Part shown: in pieces, positions 1 to 7,232 of the stretch
Position numbering within the stretch: position 1 is the first letter of the stretch
How the letters are laid out: every line of letters begins with the position of its first letter
From: Flavobacterium psychrophilum
Lineage (GTDB): Bacteria > Bacteroidota > Bacteroidia > Flavobacteriales > Flavobacteriaceae
Reading direction: 5' to 3'
NCBI GenBank assembly: GCA_020720185.1
Contig: DYPB01000032.1
Coordinates: forward strand, 1 to 19,110
DNA length: 19,110 nt
Translations under genes and position numbers: made by a program
The notes under the pieces: model-generated
Seen by the model: only the letters and a program-made list of their open reading frames with translations
Databases searched by the model: none
What the model was told of the DNA's origin: nothing

Positions 1-13
1 TTGCTAAAAATTA

Positions 14-189
14 AACCCAAATTACGCATTAGACTTCGTTATGAAAACTCAAAATGCAATAAAAATAAGTGCTCACGGACTATTTTTGAAGAAAGAATAC
101 TTTTGTATTTTGAATTTAAAAATAGGAGTAAGTGCTTATTCTTGAAGTAGTTTGAGTTTGGAATAGATTTCTAATGCGTAATTTGGGTT
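14..189. repeat. 176-bp unit bounded by a perfect 20-bp inverted repeat
   Basis: The left arm (14-33) begins AACCCAAATTACGC and the right arm (170-189) is its exact reverse complement, ending GTAATTTGGGTT. Weaker inner symmetry is present: AAACTCAAA near 45-53 against TTTGAGTTT near 151-159. There is no coding potential inside and no convincing target-site duplication outside. The form resembles a non-autonomous (MITE-like) element or an IS end pair. The ACCC...GGGT ends remind me of IS982-type termini, but that is recollection and not a match I could check. It occupies the gene-free left edge of the window. Confidence 0.6.
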
Positions 190-227
190 AAAATCTATTT
201 TATGATAGAAAAATAATATCAAAGAAA

Positions 228-259
228 TATATTTGATAAAAAAAAACGATATATTTTTG
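228..259 (+). promoter_or_regulatory. Candidate Bacteroidota promoter(s) for the 285-542 gene
   Basis: Two matches to the TAnnTTTG -7 element lie just upstream of the small gene: TATATTTG at 228-235 and TATTTTTG at 252-259. The TTTG of the first (232-235) could act as the -33 element of the second, with a slightly short 16-nt spacer. A start soon after 264 would give a short A-rich leader, as is usual in this phylum. Confidence 0.4.
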
Positions 260-284
260 TATCAAATTAATCAAAATAAGAAAT

Positions 285-542
285 ATGAAACTACCAATTA
301 TTAAACATTTTACTAAATTTATCGAAGAAAATGACGAAGATTTTATTATTGAAACGATAGAAGTTTTAGAGCATTTTTGTGAACTCGAATCCCTAAAAGA
401 CGATGAATTAGACCATACTGCAGAATTAATTTCCAATCTTTATGGGGCATTAGAAGTCCAAAAACTCATAAAAAGTGGTATGGACAAAAAAGAAGCCACA
501 AATAGTTTTATGAAAAGGGTATTAGGTTCTATTGATAAATAG
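285..542 (+). CDS. Small conserved acidic protein (DUF6952-like), function unknown
   Basis: An 85-residue soluble protein with no signal peptide or membrane segment. It opens MKLPIIKHFTKFIEENDEDF and ends ...MKRVLGSIDK. Its composition is acidic and helical, with a single Cys at about residue 32. I recall very similar small proteins in many Flavobacteriales (annotated, I believe, as DUF6952), with the FIEENDEDxIxETIEVLE start and the GALEVxKxI/MKRVxGSIDK end. That recollection, the matching codon bias and a promoter just upstream make it a real gene. It stands alone between the 20-bp inverted-repeat unit and a convergent channel gene. No enzyme or binding motif is visible, so no function is offered. 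Confidence 0.75.
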   Translation: MKLPIIKHFTKFIEENDEDFIIETIEVLEHFCELESLKDDELDHTAELISNLYGALEVQKLIKSGMDKKEATNSFMKRVLGSIDK

Positions 543-575
543 TGGTCTGCTTTCTAATTAATTATTTGAAATAAA

Positions 576-1280
576 TTAGTCTTCGTTATCAAAATAACCT
601 TTAGTTTTTACTTTATTAGAAAAGAAATTTAAGAATAATACCACAAAGAATAAAAACACTAATGCTTGTGCAGCAACAAGCATTTTTCCTTGGATTGTAA
701 CAGGATAATAATCACCATAACCAATTGATGAGGAGGTTATTATACTAAAATACACAGCGTCAAACCAATGTGTTAGCGGTTGGTTTAAATAATTACCTCT
801 AAAATAAAGTACGGCGAATGTTAGTACAATTTCTGCATAGTTGAAAAAAATTAACAGCATTGATCTTTTATAAGAACGAGGTTTTGCAAATAAATCGGAG
901 GCGAAAATTAAAGTTGGGATATATAATATAGTTTCTAAAACCAAATAAGACATAATTACAATAATATAATTGTTGTTATGCCAATTATTTATAAGAATTA
1001 TCAAAGGAAAAATGGCTTTTGCTAAAACATAAAGATCTAAAGCTAAATCCTGATATTCGTGTCCTTTTTTATTAGCTAAATATTTGATATAAATGCCAGG
1101 AAAAAAAAGTTGTGAGGAGGAGAGAAACAACCGAATAATTTTTTCAATTCCGTTGTCATCATGATGGTTGTTTTCCCAAATAGATTGAATATTATCAATC
1201 CGTTTCTGAATCGGATTGCAAGTATCCTTCTCTGATTTTGTAACATTGCCAAGAAGTAGTTTTTTTATGATTTTTCTCAT
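576..1280 (-). CDS. Potassium channel protein (Ion_trans_2 pore domain)
   Basis: A 234-residue inner-membrane protein. A hydrophilic N-terminus (about 1-50) is followed by hydrophobic segments near 83-98, 103-127 and 140-160. A pore loop (about 172-192) contains the selectivity filter S185-I-G-Y-G-D190, and a last helix spans about 196-220. The GYGD core is the hallmark of K+ channels; Ser replaces the more common Thr at the start of TxGYGD, a tolerated variation. There is no RCK/TrkA-N regulatory domain after the last helix, only a short charged tail, so gating input is not evident. It probably lets K+ cross the cytoplasmic membrane passively. It converges on the 285-542 gene. A weak promoter-like TAACTTTA lies just upstream of the start. 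It is downstream of the efflux cassette on the same strand but is separated from it by a terminator-like hairpin. Confidence 0.85.
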   Translation of the reverse strand: MRKIIKKLLLGNVTKSEKDTCNPIQKRIDNIQSIWENNHHDDNGIEKIIRLFLSSSQLFFPGIYIKYLANKKGHEYQDLALDLYVLAKAIFPLIILINNWHNNNYIIVIMSYLVLETILYIPTLIFASDLFAKPRSYKRSMLLIFFNYAEIVLTFAVLYFRGNYLNQPLTHWFDAVYFSIITSSSIGYGDYYPVTIQGKMLVAAQALVFLFFVVLFLNFFSNKVKTKGYFDNED

Positions 1281-1323
1281 AATATCCTATGCTTTATGTA
1301 AAGTTACGATTTTTTATTCAATT

Positions 1324-1373
1324 AAAAAAACATTTTTACTTTAAGGTGGGCTAATTTATAGAACCTACCTTAA
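1324..1373 (-). terminator. Terminator-like hairpin closing the efflux operon
   Basis: On the - strand a hairpin with a perfect 7-bp outer stem (TTAAGGT with ACCTTAA, plus-strand 1341-1347 and 1367-1373) has two further G-C pairs inside after one mismatch. It is followed by a run of seven T (plus-strand A at 1324-1330) after a short gap. The T-run is somewhat removed from the stem, so termination strength is uncertain. The stem is made of mobile-element sequence (see the repeat at 1343-1371). Confidence 0.5.
1343..1371. repeat. Internally deleted relic of the 8576-8808 element
   Basis: Positions 1351-1371 match the right terminal repeat of the intact element at 8788-8808 in 19 of 21 positions, in the same orientation. 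The preceding AAGGTGGG (1343-1350) matches the outer end of the left terminal repeat (TAGGTGGG). The whole interior is missing, so this reads as 8 bp of left end joined to 21 bp of right end. The stop codon (1365-1367) and last Arg codon of the efflux ATPase gene lie inside it. Confidence 0.6.
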
Positions 1374-2039
1374 GATAATTCCGTCCCTCATTTCAATAAT
1401 TCTGTCGCTTTTGTGAGCAAAATCATCGTCGTGGGTTACAGCAATAATGGTTTGTCCAAAATCTTGTGTAAGTTCCTGAAAAATATTAAATACAATTTCG
1501 GTATTTTTGCTGTCTAAGTTTCCTGTTGGTTCGTCGCCCATAATGATTAAGGGGTCGTTAATCAAGGCTCTTGCAATAGCAACTCGTTGTTGTTGTCCGC
1601 CCGAAAGTTTACTGGCTGGCTTTAATGCTTGGTCTTGTAGTCCTAAAATTTCAAGTTTTTTGTATGCTCTTTCTTCAATTTCTTTTTCGGAATATTTGCC
1701 TAATTTTAGGGCAGGAATCATCACATTTCGCAAGCAAGAAAATTCTGCTAATAAATAATGAAATTGAAAAACAAATCCTATTTTTTCGTTTCTTAATTCG
1801 GCTAATTTATCGGTTGACAAACCTGTTGTGAGTTGATTATCAATATATAATTTACCAGAATAATTGGTATCCATTGTGGAAAGAATGTATAAAAGTGTCG
1901 ATTTTCCACTTCCTGATTTTCCAATCATTGATAGAAATTCGCCTTTTTTGACTTCAAATTCAATATTTTTCAAAACTTGAAATTCTGTTGGATCGTGAAA
2001 AAATTTATCAATTTTTTCAGCTTTTAGTATTGTACTCAT
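1365..2039 (-). CDS. ABC exporter ATP-binding protein (MacB/LolD type)
   Basis: A 224-residue nucleotide-binding subunit of the MacB/LolD class. Motifs are complete and in order: Walker A G40-K-S-G-S-G-K-S-T48, Q-loop Gln92, signature LSGGQQQR (145-152), Walker B IIMGDE (165-170) followed by the NLDS D-loop, and switch His203. It should hydrolyse ATP at the cytoplasmic face to drive the FtsX-type permease encoded 2 nt upstream; the start ATG directly follows that gene's stop. It is the last gene of the cassette. The final Arg and the stop codon come from a transposon-end-like repeat, so the C-terminus may have been trimmed or altered by an insertion, although every functional motif lies well upstream of it. 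Confidence 0.93.
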   Translation of the reverse strand: MSTILKAEKIDKFFHDPTEFQVLKNIEFEVKKGEFLSMIGKSGSGKSTLLYILSTMDTNYSGKLYIDNQLTTGLSTDKLAELRNEKIGFVFQFHYLLAEFSCLRNVMIPALKLGKYSEKEIEERAYKKLEILGLQDQALKPASKLSGGQQQRVAIARALINDPLIIMGDEPTGNLDSKNTEIVFNIFQELTQDFGQTIIAVTHDDDFAHKSDRIIEMRDGIILR

Positions 2040-2041
2040 AC

Positions 2042-3265
2042 TTATTTTCTTAAAATTTCAACGGGATCAACATTTGCGGCTTTCTTTGCAGGAATATAAC
2101 CTGCAAAAAATGTGATGACTAATCCAATAACAACACCTTGAACAAATTTTTGTGGCTCGTAATCAATTGGAAAATAACCAATATCTCCACCGAGATATAC
2201 TTTTTTGAGAAGGGTAATTAGAATTGTTGCGATAATTACACCGCCAACTACCCCCATAATTCCTATTGAAATGGCTTGTGTTACAAATATTTTAATAACA
2301 TCTTTTCCTTTAAAACCCATAGCTTTTAGAATAGCAATATCGTTAATTTTTTGAGAAACTGTCATATTCAAAATGTTATAAATCCCGAAACCAGCAACTA
2401 ATAATATAGTAATTGATACAAATGTGATTATCATTTTTCGCATTTTGTTGGTTGCCATTACTGTTGCATTTGCTTCTTTCCAACCTTCGGCTTTATAACC
2501 TGTAATTTGAGAAAGTTTTTTTGCTACTTTTTCGGCAATTTCTGGGTCGGTTACATTTACATTGACCTCGGTTATGTATGAATTTCCTTCTTTTAATAAT
2601 TGTTGCGATGCTGAAATATTGACATACGATTTGGTTTTATCGGTAACGGAATTATTGGTTTTGAAAATTCCAACCACTTTAAAAGTTCTATTAATTCCTT
2701 TAGATGAAGTTAGATTTAAATTATCACTTATGGCTAAATTCATCTTTTCAGAAATGCCACTACCAATAATAATTCCGTTTGGATTTGATTTTAATAAATC
2801 AAAATTACCATCAACCATAAATGATTTTATGTTGTACATCAGATTGGCTTCTTCGGGTTTGATTCCAACTGAAATGCCTGAAATTTGAGATTTTCCGTTG
2901 TTGTAAAAAACGCTTGTATTGACTTGTGGCGTTGCAACGGTTACTTCTTTTTGTTTCAAAATAGTTTCCAAAATCATTTTCGGATTGATAATCGTATTGT
3001 TATTTGGAACTACTTTTGGATTAACAATTAGATAATTATCTGCAGCATTCTTAACTAAAACCTTGCTTATTTCGTCGTCTTTATACACTCTAATGTGTGC
3101 AGTATTTCTGAAGATTGATTTGTTGGAACTTTTATCAAAACCAACCAACAAGCTATTCATAAAAATATAAACCGACATTCCTAATAAAACGCCTAAAACC
3201 GCAACTGCTGTTAGTTTTTTGTTAGAAAAAATATAGGTTTTTGCTATGGTAGCGTTTATATTCAT
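2042..3265 (-). CDS. ABC exporter permease (MacB/FtsX family)
   Basis: A 407-residue inner-membrane protein with the four-helix MacB layout. Helix 1 is at about 19-41, followed by a large periplasmic MacB-type core (about 45-275), then helices at about 278-301, 327-353 and 372-393. The FtsX part has the usual INDIAILKAMGFKGKDV coupling segment (about 308-323) that contacts the ATPase, and ends DPVEILRK. It has no fused ATPase, unlike E. coli MacB; the ATPase is the next gene, 2 nt away. The upstream HMA gene ends 4 nt before it. With the lipoprotein adaptor and TolC homologue of the same operon it completes a tripartite exporter, which in this family works by mechanotransmission on periplasmic substrates rather than classical transmembrane transport. 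Confidence 0.9.
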   Translation of the reverse strand: MNINATIAKTYIFSNKKLTAVAVLGVLLGMSVYIFMNSLLVGFDKSSNKSIFRNTAHIRVYKDDEISKVLVKNAADNYLIVNPKVVPNNNTIINPKMILETILKQKEVTVATPQVNTSVFYNNGKSQISGISVGIKPEEANLMYNIKSFMVDGNFDLLKSNPNGIIIGSGISEKMNLAISDNLNLTSSKGINRTFKVVGIFKTNNSVTDKTKSYVNISASQQLLKEGNSYITEVNVNVTDPEIAEKVAKKLSQITGYKAEGWKEANATVMATNKMRKMIITFVSITILLVAGFGIYNILNMTVSQKINDIAILKAMGFKGKDVIKIFVTQAISIGIMGVVGGVIIATILITLLKKVYLGGDIGYFPIDYEPQKFVQGVVIGLVITFFAGYIPAKKAANVDPVEILRK

Positions 3266-3269
3266 AGGG

Positions 3270-3545
3270 TTATTTTTGTTCTGATAAATTTCCTACGGCA
3301 CAACTCACAAAGGATTTTGCTTTTAGATACATATTATTATTCCCAATTTCCGGGTATCCCATTTTTGATAATTGAGTTACAATTTCCTCTCTATCAATAG
3401 TTAAAGTTCCAATTACTGTAATGGTTTCAGTTTCTTTATCAATAGAAACCTCTTCAATATCAGGCATTTTTAGCAATGCGGTTTTTATACTATTCATACA
3501 TCCACCACATTTAATATTCTCAACTGTAATTTTTTCTGTTTTCAT
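3270..3545 (-). CDS. HMA-domain metal-binding (CopZ-like) protein
   Basis: A 91-residue soluble protein. Residues 1-65 form a heavy-metal-associated domain with the metal-binding loop C13-G-G-C16 (CxxC), then MNSIKTALLKMPDIEEVSID and a second beta-alpha-beta unit. A third Cys (C82) sits in a short C-terminal tail. Free-standing HMA proteins usually bind Cu(I) or other soft, thiophilic metals and hand them to P-type ATPases. None is encoded here; instead the gene is embedded between the adaptor (42 nt upstream) and permease (4 nt downstream) of an ABC exporter. The cytoplasmic location is inferred from the absence of a signal peptide. It may sense, buffer or deliver metal for the exporter; which of these cannot be decided from sequence. 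Confidence 0.88.
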   Translation of the reverse strand: MKTEKITVENIKCGGCMNSIKTALLKMPDIEEVSIDKETETITVIGTLTIDREEIVTQLSKMGYPEIGNNNMYLKAKSFVSCAVGNLSEQK

Positions 3546-3587
3546 ATTTTTAAAATTTTAATTATCATGTTTTTTTAAATCTGTAAC

Positions 3588-4679
3588 TTATAACTTTAGA
3601 GGATTTAAGATATCGTCTTTTGTAACCCCTTCTAACACCTCTACATAGTCTGTAGAGATAATTCCTGTTTTTATGATTACATTTCCATCCTTACCTTTTA
3701 TGTTAACTTTGTTTCCAAAACCTAGATAATTTCGTGGAATTAACAAGGCATCTTTCTTTTCACCTACTAAAATATTTGCTTCTAATTGAGTGCCAAAAAG
3801 TGATAAATTGACAGTTTTATCAAGAATAACTTTGCAAATAAATGATTGTGTTTGTTCGTCAAATGCGGATAAAATTTCAGAGATTTTTCCGTTGTAAATA
3901 ATTTCCTTATTTGTGTTTAATTGAACAAAAACTAACTGACCAATTTTTACTTTTCCGATACTACTCTCATCAACATTTAGTACAATTTCAACTTTTTTAT
4001 CATTTGCAATGGTAGCAATTACATCTCCTTTTTTTACATAGTCGCCGTTGTTTTTCAACTTTCTGATAACTGTACCATTTTCATTAACAATAATTTGATT
4101 GTAGTTTTGTGTAACTTTATTGTTTTCAACCTGCCCAGCATTGTTTATCTGTTGTTGTTGGGCTTGTTGTTTTATTTGAAGTATTTGTTTTTTTAGTGCA
4201 TTTAAATTCGATAAGGAATTTGTAGCATTAAGCATTATATTTTCATATTCCACTTTGGCAACACTCTGACTTTTATACAATCGTTGGTATCGTTCTGCTT
4301 GAGTTTTATCTTGATTGTATTTGCTTTCGGCAAATTGAATATTTTGTTGTAATTGCTGTATTTGTGGCGAATTATCAGTTAGATTTTCGTTGGAAATTGC
4401 TAACTGCCGTTCTGCGGTTTGAACATTAATTTGATTTGTTTTATTATCAATAATGCCTAAAACGATACCTTTTGAAACCTTATCTCCAATTTCGAAAGTA
4501 GCATTATTCAAAACGCCATCTGTTTGTGCCGTAAGATTATACAACCCATCCCATTCTAATTCGCCCGATGCAAAAACGAGTTCTTTAATGTCTTTAATAA
4601 TTGGTTTAACCTCCTCTTTCTTATTACAAGAAAAAAACATAATGCTTACCAAAAATAGTATTCCGAATTTATTTTTCAT
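3588..4679 (-). CDS. Efflux periplasmic adaptor lipoprotein (HlyD/MacA family)
   Basis: A 363-residue membrane-fusion protein. The N-terminus MKNKFGILFLVSIMFFSC has a lipobox-like end with Cys18 as the probable lipidated residue, so it should be anchored in a membrane facing the periplasm. It has the split lipoyl domain (about 47-83 and 193-228, the second with the typical NGDYVKKGDVIATI motif), a long coiled-coil hairpin between them (about 84-178, very rich in Gln), then a beta-barrel (about 229-310) and a membrane-proximal part to the C-terminus. It would bridge the MacB-type permease and the TolC-like channel of the same operon. Its first 11 nt overlap the end of the small GCxSGTC membrane-protein gene, which implies coupled translation. 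Confidence 0.9.
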   Translation of the reverse strand: MKNKFGILFLVSIMFFSCNKKEEVKPIIKDIKELVFASGELEWDGLYNLTAQTDGVLNNATFEIGDKVSKGIVLGIIDNKTNQINVQTAERQLAISNENLTDNSPQIQQLQQNIQFAESKYNQDKTQAERYQRLYKSQSVAKVEYENIMLNATNSLSNLNALKKQILQIKQQAQQQQINNAGQVENNKVTQNYNQIIVNENGTVIRKLKNNGDYVKKGDVIATIANDKKVEIVLNVDESSIGKVKIGQLVFVQLNTNKEIIYNGKISEILSAFDEQTQSFICKVILDKTVNLSLFGTQLEANILVGEKKDALLIPRNYLGFGNKVNIKGKDGNVIIKTGIISTDYVEVLEGVTKDDILNPLKL

Positions 4680-4863
4680 TTTTTTTAAATATATTAAATA
4701 ATAGTCCTCCCATTAAAGCTCCGTATATGGTGCTGTTTAATGGTTTTGAAGTAATTGCACAGGTGCCACTGGCACAGCCTATAAAGTGGTAGTATAAATA
4801 ACCTGCTATTGCCCCAATAAAAACACCAATTATGGTAAGTTTATTCTTTTGTAATTGTTCCAT
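4669..4863 (-). CDS. Small membrane protein with GCxSGTC motif (DUF6132-like)
   Basis: A 64-residue protein with two predicted membrane segments (about 9-28 and 44-58) joined by a loop holding C30-A-S-G-T-C35 followed by AITSKPLNSTIYGALMGG. This resembles the family I know as DUF6132, with GCxSGxCxITSxPxxSTxYGAxMG; such proteins are often near rhodanese or thioredoxin genes, but no function is established that I know of. The gene overlaps the upstream DUF2892-like gene by 23 nt and the downstream adaptor gene by 11 nt, so all three are probably translationally coupled. The paired cysteines suggest a thiol/disulfide or metal role at the membrane, which is inference only. Confidence 0.8.
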   Translation of the reverse strand: MEQLQKNKLTIIGVFIGAIAGYLYYHFIGCASGTCAITSKPLNSTIYGALMGGLLFNIFKKNEK

Positions 4864-5089
4864 TTTCTTCAGTTTTTAGGTTTTTTTTGTCCAAATCTAC
4901 TTCGCAATTGCCACCAAAACAGTTGCCGCCAGCACAACCAAAGGCAAATAATCCCATGGATGCAAAATACACCCCAAAAACTACCGTAAACCATTGTCTT
5001 GACTCTATAGATTGTACTATCATAAGTCCTCCAAGTATTACATAAATGGCTCTTCTAAAATTCCAATTCTTTAAAATTCTATCTTTCAT
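4841..5089 (-). CDS. DUF2892/YgaP-type inner-membrane protein with CX4CX4C motif
   Basis: An 82-residue protein. The N-terminal basic stretch MKDRILKNWNFRRAIYV is followed by two hydrophobic segments (about 14-28 and 32-50), as in the DUF2892 / YgaP transmembrane domain. Immediately after the second segment comes C52-A-G-G-N-C57-F-G-G-N-C62, a CX4CX4C cluster, then a charged tail. In other bacteria this membrane domain can be fused to rhodanese (YgaP), which links it to sulfur transfer. Here no rhodanese is present. It lies 5 nt after the OsmC-like gene and overlaps the next small membrane gene by 23 nt. Confidence 0.82.
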   Translation of the reverse strand: MKDRILKNWNFRRAIYVILGGLMIVQSIESRQWFTVVFGVYFASMGLFAFGCAGGNCFGGNCEVDLDKKNLKTEENGTITKE

Positions 5090-5094
5090 TTGAT

Positions 5095-5529
5095 TTATCC
5101 AATTTTAATATTAGTTATCATACTAACTTTCGATTTTATAGAATTTGAAATCAAGCAAGCCGCTTCTGATTTTTGTAAAATTCGTTCGGTTTTTTCTAAA
5201 TCTTTTGCATCAACCACAATAACAGTTGGTTCAAGAATTATCTCACTCATTATAAATTTACCATCTATTTGCTCTAACTTTCCTTTTGCATTGCAACTAA
5301 AATGAGTAAAATTCAATCTCGAATTTTCAGCAATAGATAAAAATGTTGTCATCAAACAACTACTTACAGCTGCCGTAAATAAATGTTCGGGCGACCATAT
5401 ACCTTCTATTCCTTTAGGGAATTGAGGAGGCGTTGCAACTTCAATTTCTTTGTTTAATTCAACCGACGACATAATGCCTTTTCGGTCGGTATCCCAATTT
5501 ACATCAACGGTATAAAAATGTGCTTCCAT
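5095..5529 (-). CDS. OsmC/Ohr-family peroxiredoxin-like protein
   Basis: A 144-residue cytoplasmic protein of the OsmC/Ohr fold. The residues expected for the thiol peroxidase site are present: Arg16 in the N-terminal WDTDRKG, Glu48 in WSPEHLF, the peroxidatic Cys58 in VSSCLMTTF and the resolving Cys125 in EAACLISNS. An additional Cys79 is present. Family members reduce organic or fatty-acid hydroperoxides, using dihydrolipoamide or similar thiols; some OsmC relatives are also linked to sulfur metabolism. It lies 83 nt after the TolC-like gene, the largest gap inside the cassette, where a weak internal promoter (TAGAC-TTTG near 5583-5591, one base too long for the consensus) is conceivable. 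Confidence 0.88.
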   Translation of the reverse strand: MEAHFYTVDVNWDTDRKGIMSSVELNKEIEVATPPQFPKGIEGIWSPEHLFTAAVSSCLMTTFLSIAENSRLNFTHFSCNAKGKLEQIDGKFIMSEIILEPTVIVVDAKDLEKTERILQKSEAACLISNSIKSKVSMITNIKIG

Positions 5530-5612
5530 AATTTATATATTTTATAGTATATTTCTTAAAAAATTAAATTCAAAATTGTACAAAGTCTATAACTTGTATT
5601 TATTATAATCAA

Positions 5613-6944
5613 TTACTTGTTTATCTCTATTATAATTTTATTAAAACCAATGTTGGCAAGGGTTGATACTAAATTTAGTTTGCTAATAAGCATATCGTTT
5701 TGAGAAATCAACAATCGATCTAAGGGTAAAACATTTTCTTTAAATTGATTAAAATTTTTCTCATAAGTTTCTTTCTTTAACTCAAAAATTCTCTGAAAGT
5801 TCTTTCTCTGATTTATTGCTTTTTCATATTCTAAAAATAGTTGTACATTTCTATTTTCGTTTTCTTTTAAAATATGTGCTTCATTATTTTTTAAAACATT
5901 AATCTGAATTTGTTTGTTTTTTAAATTTGATACTTTCTGAACTGTTGTCGGAAAATCATAACTTAATTTTAGACCTAAATAACTATAATTTATCCAGTTG
6001 GAATTTTTAGAAAAGAAATCCTCATTGCTAGAATTTTGCCAATTAAATGCCGATATGAACGATAAAACAGGTAGGTTTTGATAACCTAAGGTTCGGTACT
6101 CTTGTTTGGCTAACAAACTCTGAAGTCTTGCATTTTCTGCTATTAAATTGTTTTTTGGTACTGAGGTATTTTCAGTATTTTCAAAACTCCAAATAACTTG
6201 TGATAAATTTGATTTAATTTGATTTTCAAAAAATAAATTTAAAATCTGATATTGAATTTTTGTGTTTATTTCAATTTGTTCTAATTTATCTTTTAATAAA
6301 ATTAAATTCGACTCAGCTTCATTAACCTCTTGTTTTCTGGCAATTCCTTCTGTAAATTTATTTTCCGTAATTCTAAAAATATCTTTTGCATGAATAATAT
6401 TTTCCTCTAAAATTTCTTTCTGACCATTAAAAGACAGAATGTTAAAATAAACTAAACTAATTTTTTCATACAAATTTTGTTCGTTAATTTTGTTTTGATT
6501 TTCAGTTAATTGTTGATTGATTTTTGCCGATTTTATCTGACTAAAACTACTCATATTGATGATGTCAAATTGAGGCTGAACTGAAAAAGTGGATACAAAT
6601 TGTTGTCCAATAGTTACCTCTTTAAAGGTATTTGCAGGCAAACCAAAGGCTTGTCCTGGCAAAAAACTAATTTGCTGATTGATATTATTCAAGGCTTGTG
6701 CCGAAGTTGGAATTTTAGGATTAAAAATATTTCCGATAGCTATTTTTTTAGTTATTTCGGCTAATTTGATCTGTAATTCTGCATTTTTGAAAGACAAATT
6801 TGAAGTTTTTGTATAATTAAAAACCTCATTTATAGATCCAAATGTTTTTTGCTCTTGAGCTAACAAACTAACAGAATTTAATAATAAAATTAGAATTAGA
6901 ACGGAAACTTGTTTATTAGTACTTAGTAAATTTTTCATAAACAT
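5613..6944 (-). CDS. TolC-family outer-membrane efflux protein
   Basis: A 443-residue protein with an N-terminal signal peptide (hydrophobic stretch about 14-28, likely cut after SLLA, before QEQKTF). The rest is long amphipathic helices with regular heptads and short beta segments, as in the two-repeat TolC/OEP family. It would form the trimeric outer-membrane duct of the exporter. The ATG at 6944-6942 shares one base with the cupin stop codon (TAATG), giving tight coupling; a second ATG two codons later (6938) is an equally possible start. It is the only outer-membrane component in the cassette and matches the encoded adaptor, permease and ATPase. Confidence 0.88.
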   Translation of the reverse strand: MFMKNLLSTNKQVSVLILILLLNSVSLLAQEQKTFGSINEVFNYTKTSNLSFKNAELQIKLAEITKKIAIGNIFNPKIPTSAQALNNINQQISFLPGQAFGLPANTFKEVTIGQQFVSTFSVQPQFDIINMSSFSQIKSAKINQQLTENQNKINEQNLYEKISLVYFNILSFNGQKEILEENIIHAKDIFRITENKFTEGIARKQEVNEAESNLILLKDKLEQIEINTKIQYQILNLFFENQIKSNLSQVIWSFENTENTSVPKNNLIAENARLQSLLAKQEYRTLGYQNLPVLSFISAFNWQNSSNEDFFSKNSNWINYSYLGLKLSYDFPTTVQKVSNLKNKQIQINVLKNNEAHILKENENRNVQLFLEYEKAINQRKNFQRIFELKKETYEKNFNQFKENVLPLDRLLISQNDMLISKLNLVSTLANIGFNKIIIEINK

Positions 6945-7231
6945 TATTTAATTAGCAATAAATTAGTATCCTCAATTCCTTTTACCCAGTGCTTTACATT
7001 TTCTTCAATTTTAATAAAATCGCCAGAAAATAATATCTCTTTAACACCATTTATATCCTCATAAATAGCATTTCCTGAAACACAAATTAGTAGGGCAGGA
7101 GTTTTTGTAATATGCTCTTTTAACTGACTTTCTTTTAAGATTTGTAACGAAACAACCTTTCCTTCTTTGGCGATAAACATAATATCAGTTTGTACAGCTG
7201 TACTAATTGTATGTAATTCTTTTAGATTCAT
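6944..7231 (-). CDS. Small cupin-domain protein
   Basis: A 95-residue single-cupin protein. The body shows the expected beta pattern: KEHITKTPALLICVSGNAIYED, then FSGDFIKIEENVKHWVKG, corresponding to the two cupin motifs with one His in each (His40 and the His before WVKG). The metal-ligand set is thinner than in classical metal cupins, so a sensing or scaffold role is as likely as catalysis. It starts 1 nt after the regulator's stop codon and its stop overlaps the TolC start by one base, so it is an integral part of the operon. The ligand is unknown. Confidence 0.75.
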   Translation of the reverse strand: MNLKELHTISTAVQTDIMFIAKEGKVVSLQILKESQLKEHITKTPALLICVSGNAIYEDINGVKEILFSGDFIKIEENVKHWVKGIEDTNLLLIK

Positions 7232-7232
7232 T

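Noticed and set aside
5530..5612. Strong internal promoter before the OsmC-like gene
   Set aside because: The closest -7 candidate has one base too many between TA and TTTG, and no well-placed TTG was found; it is mentioned only as a possibility.
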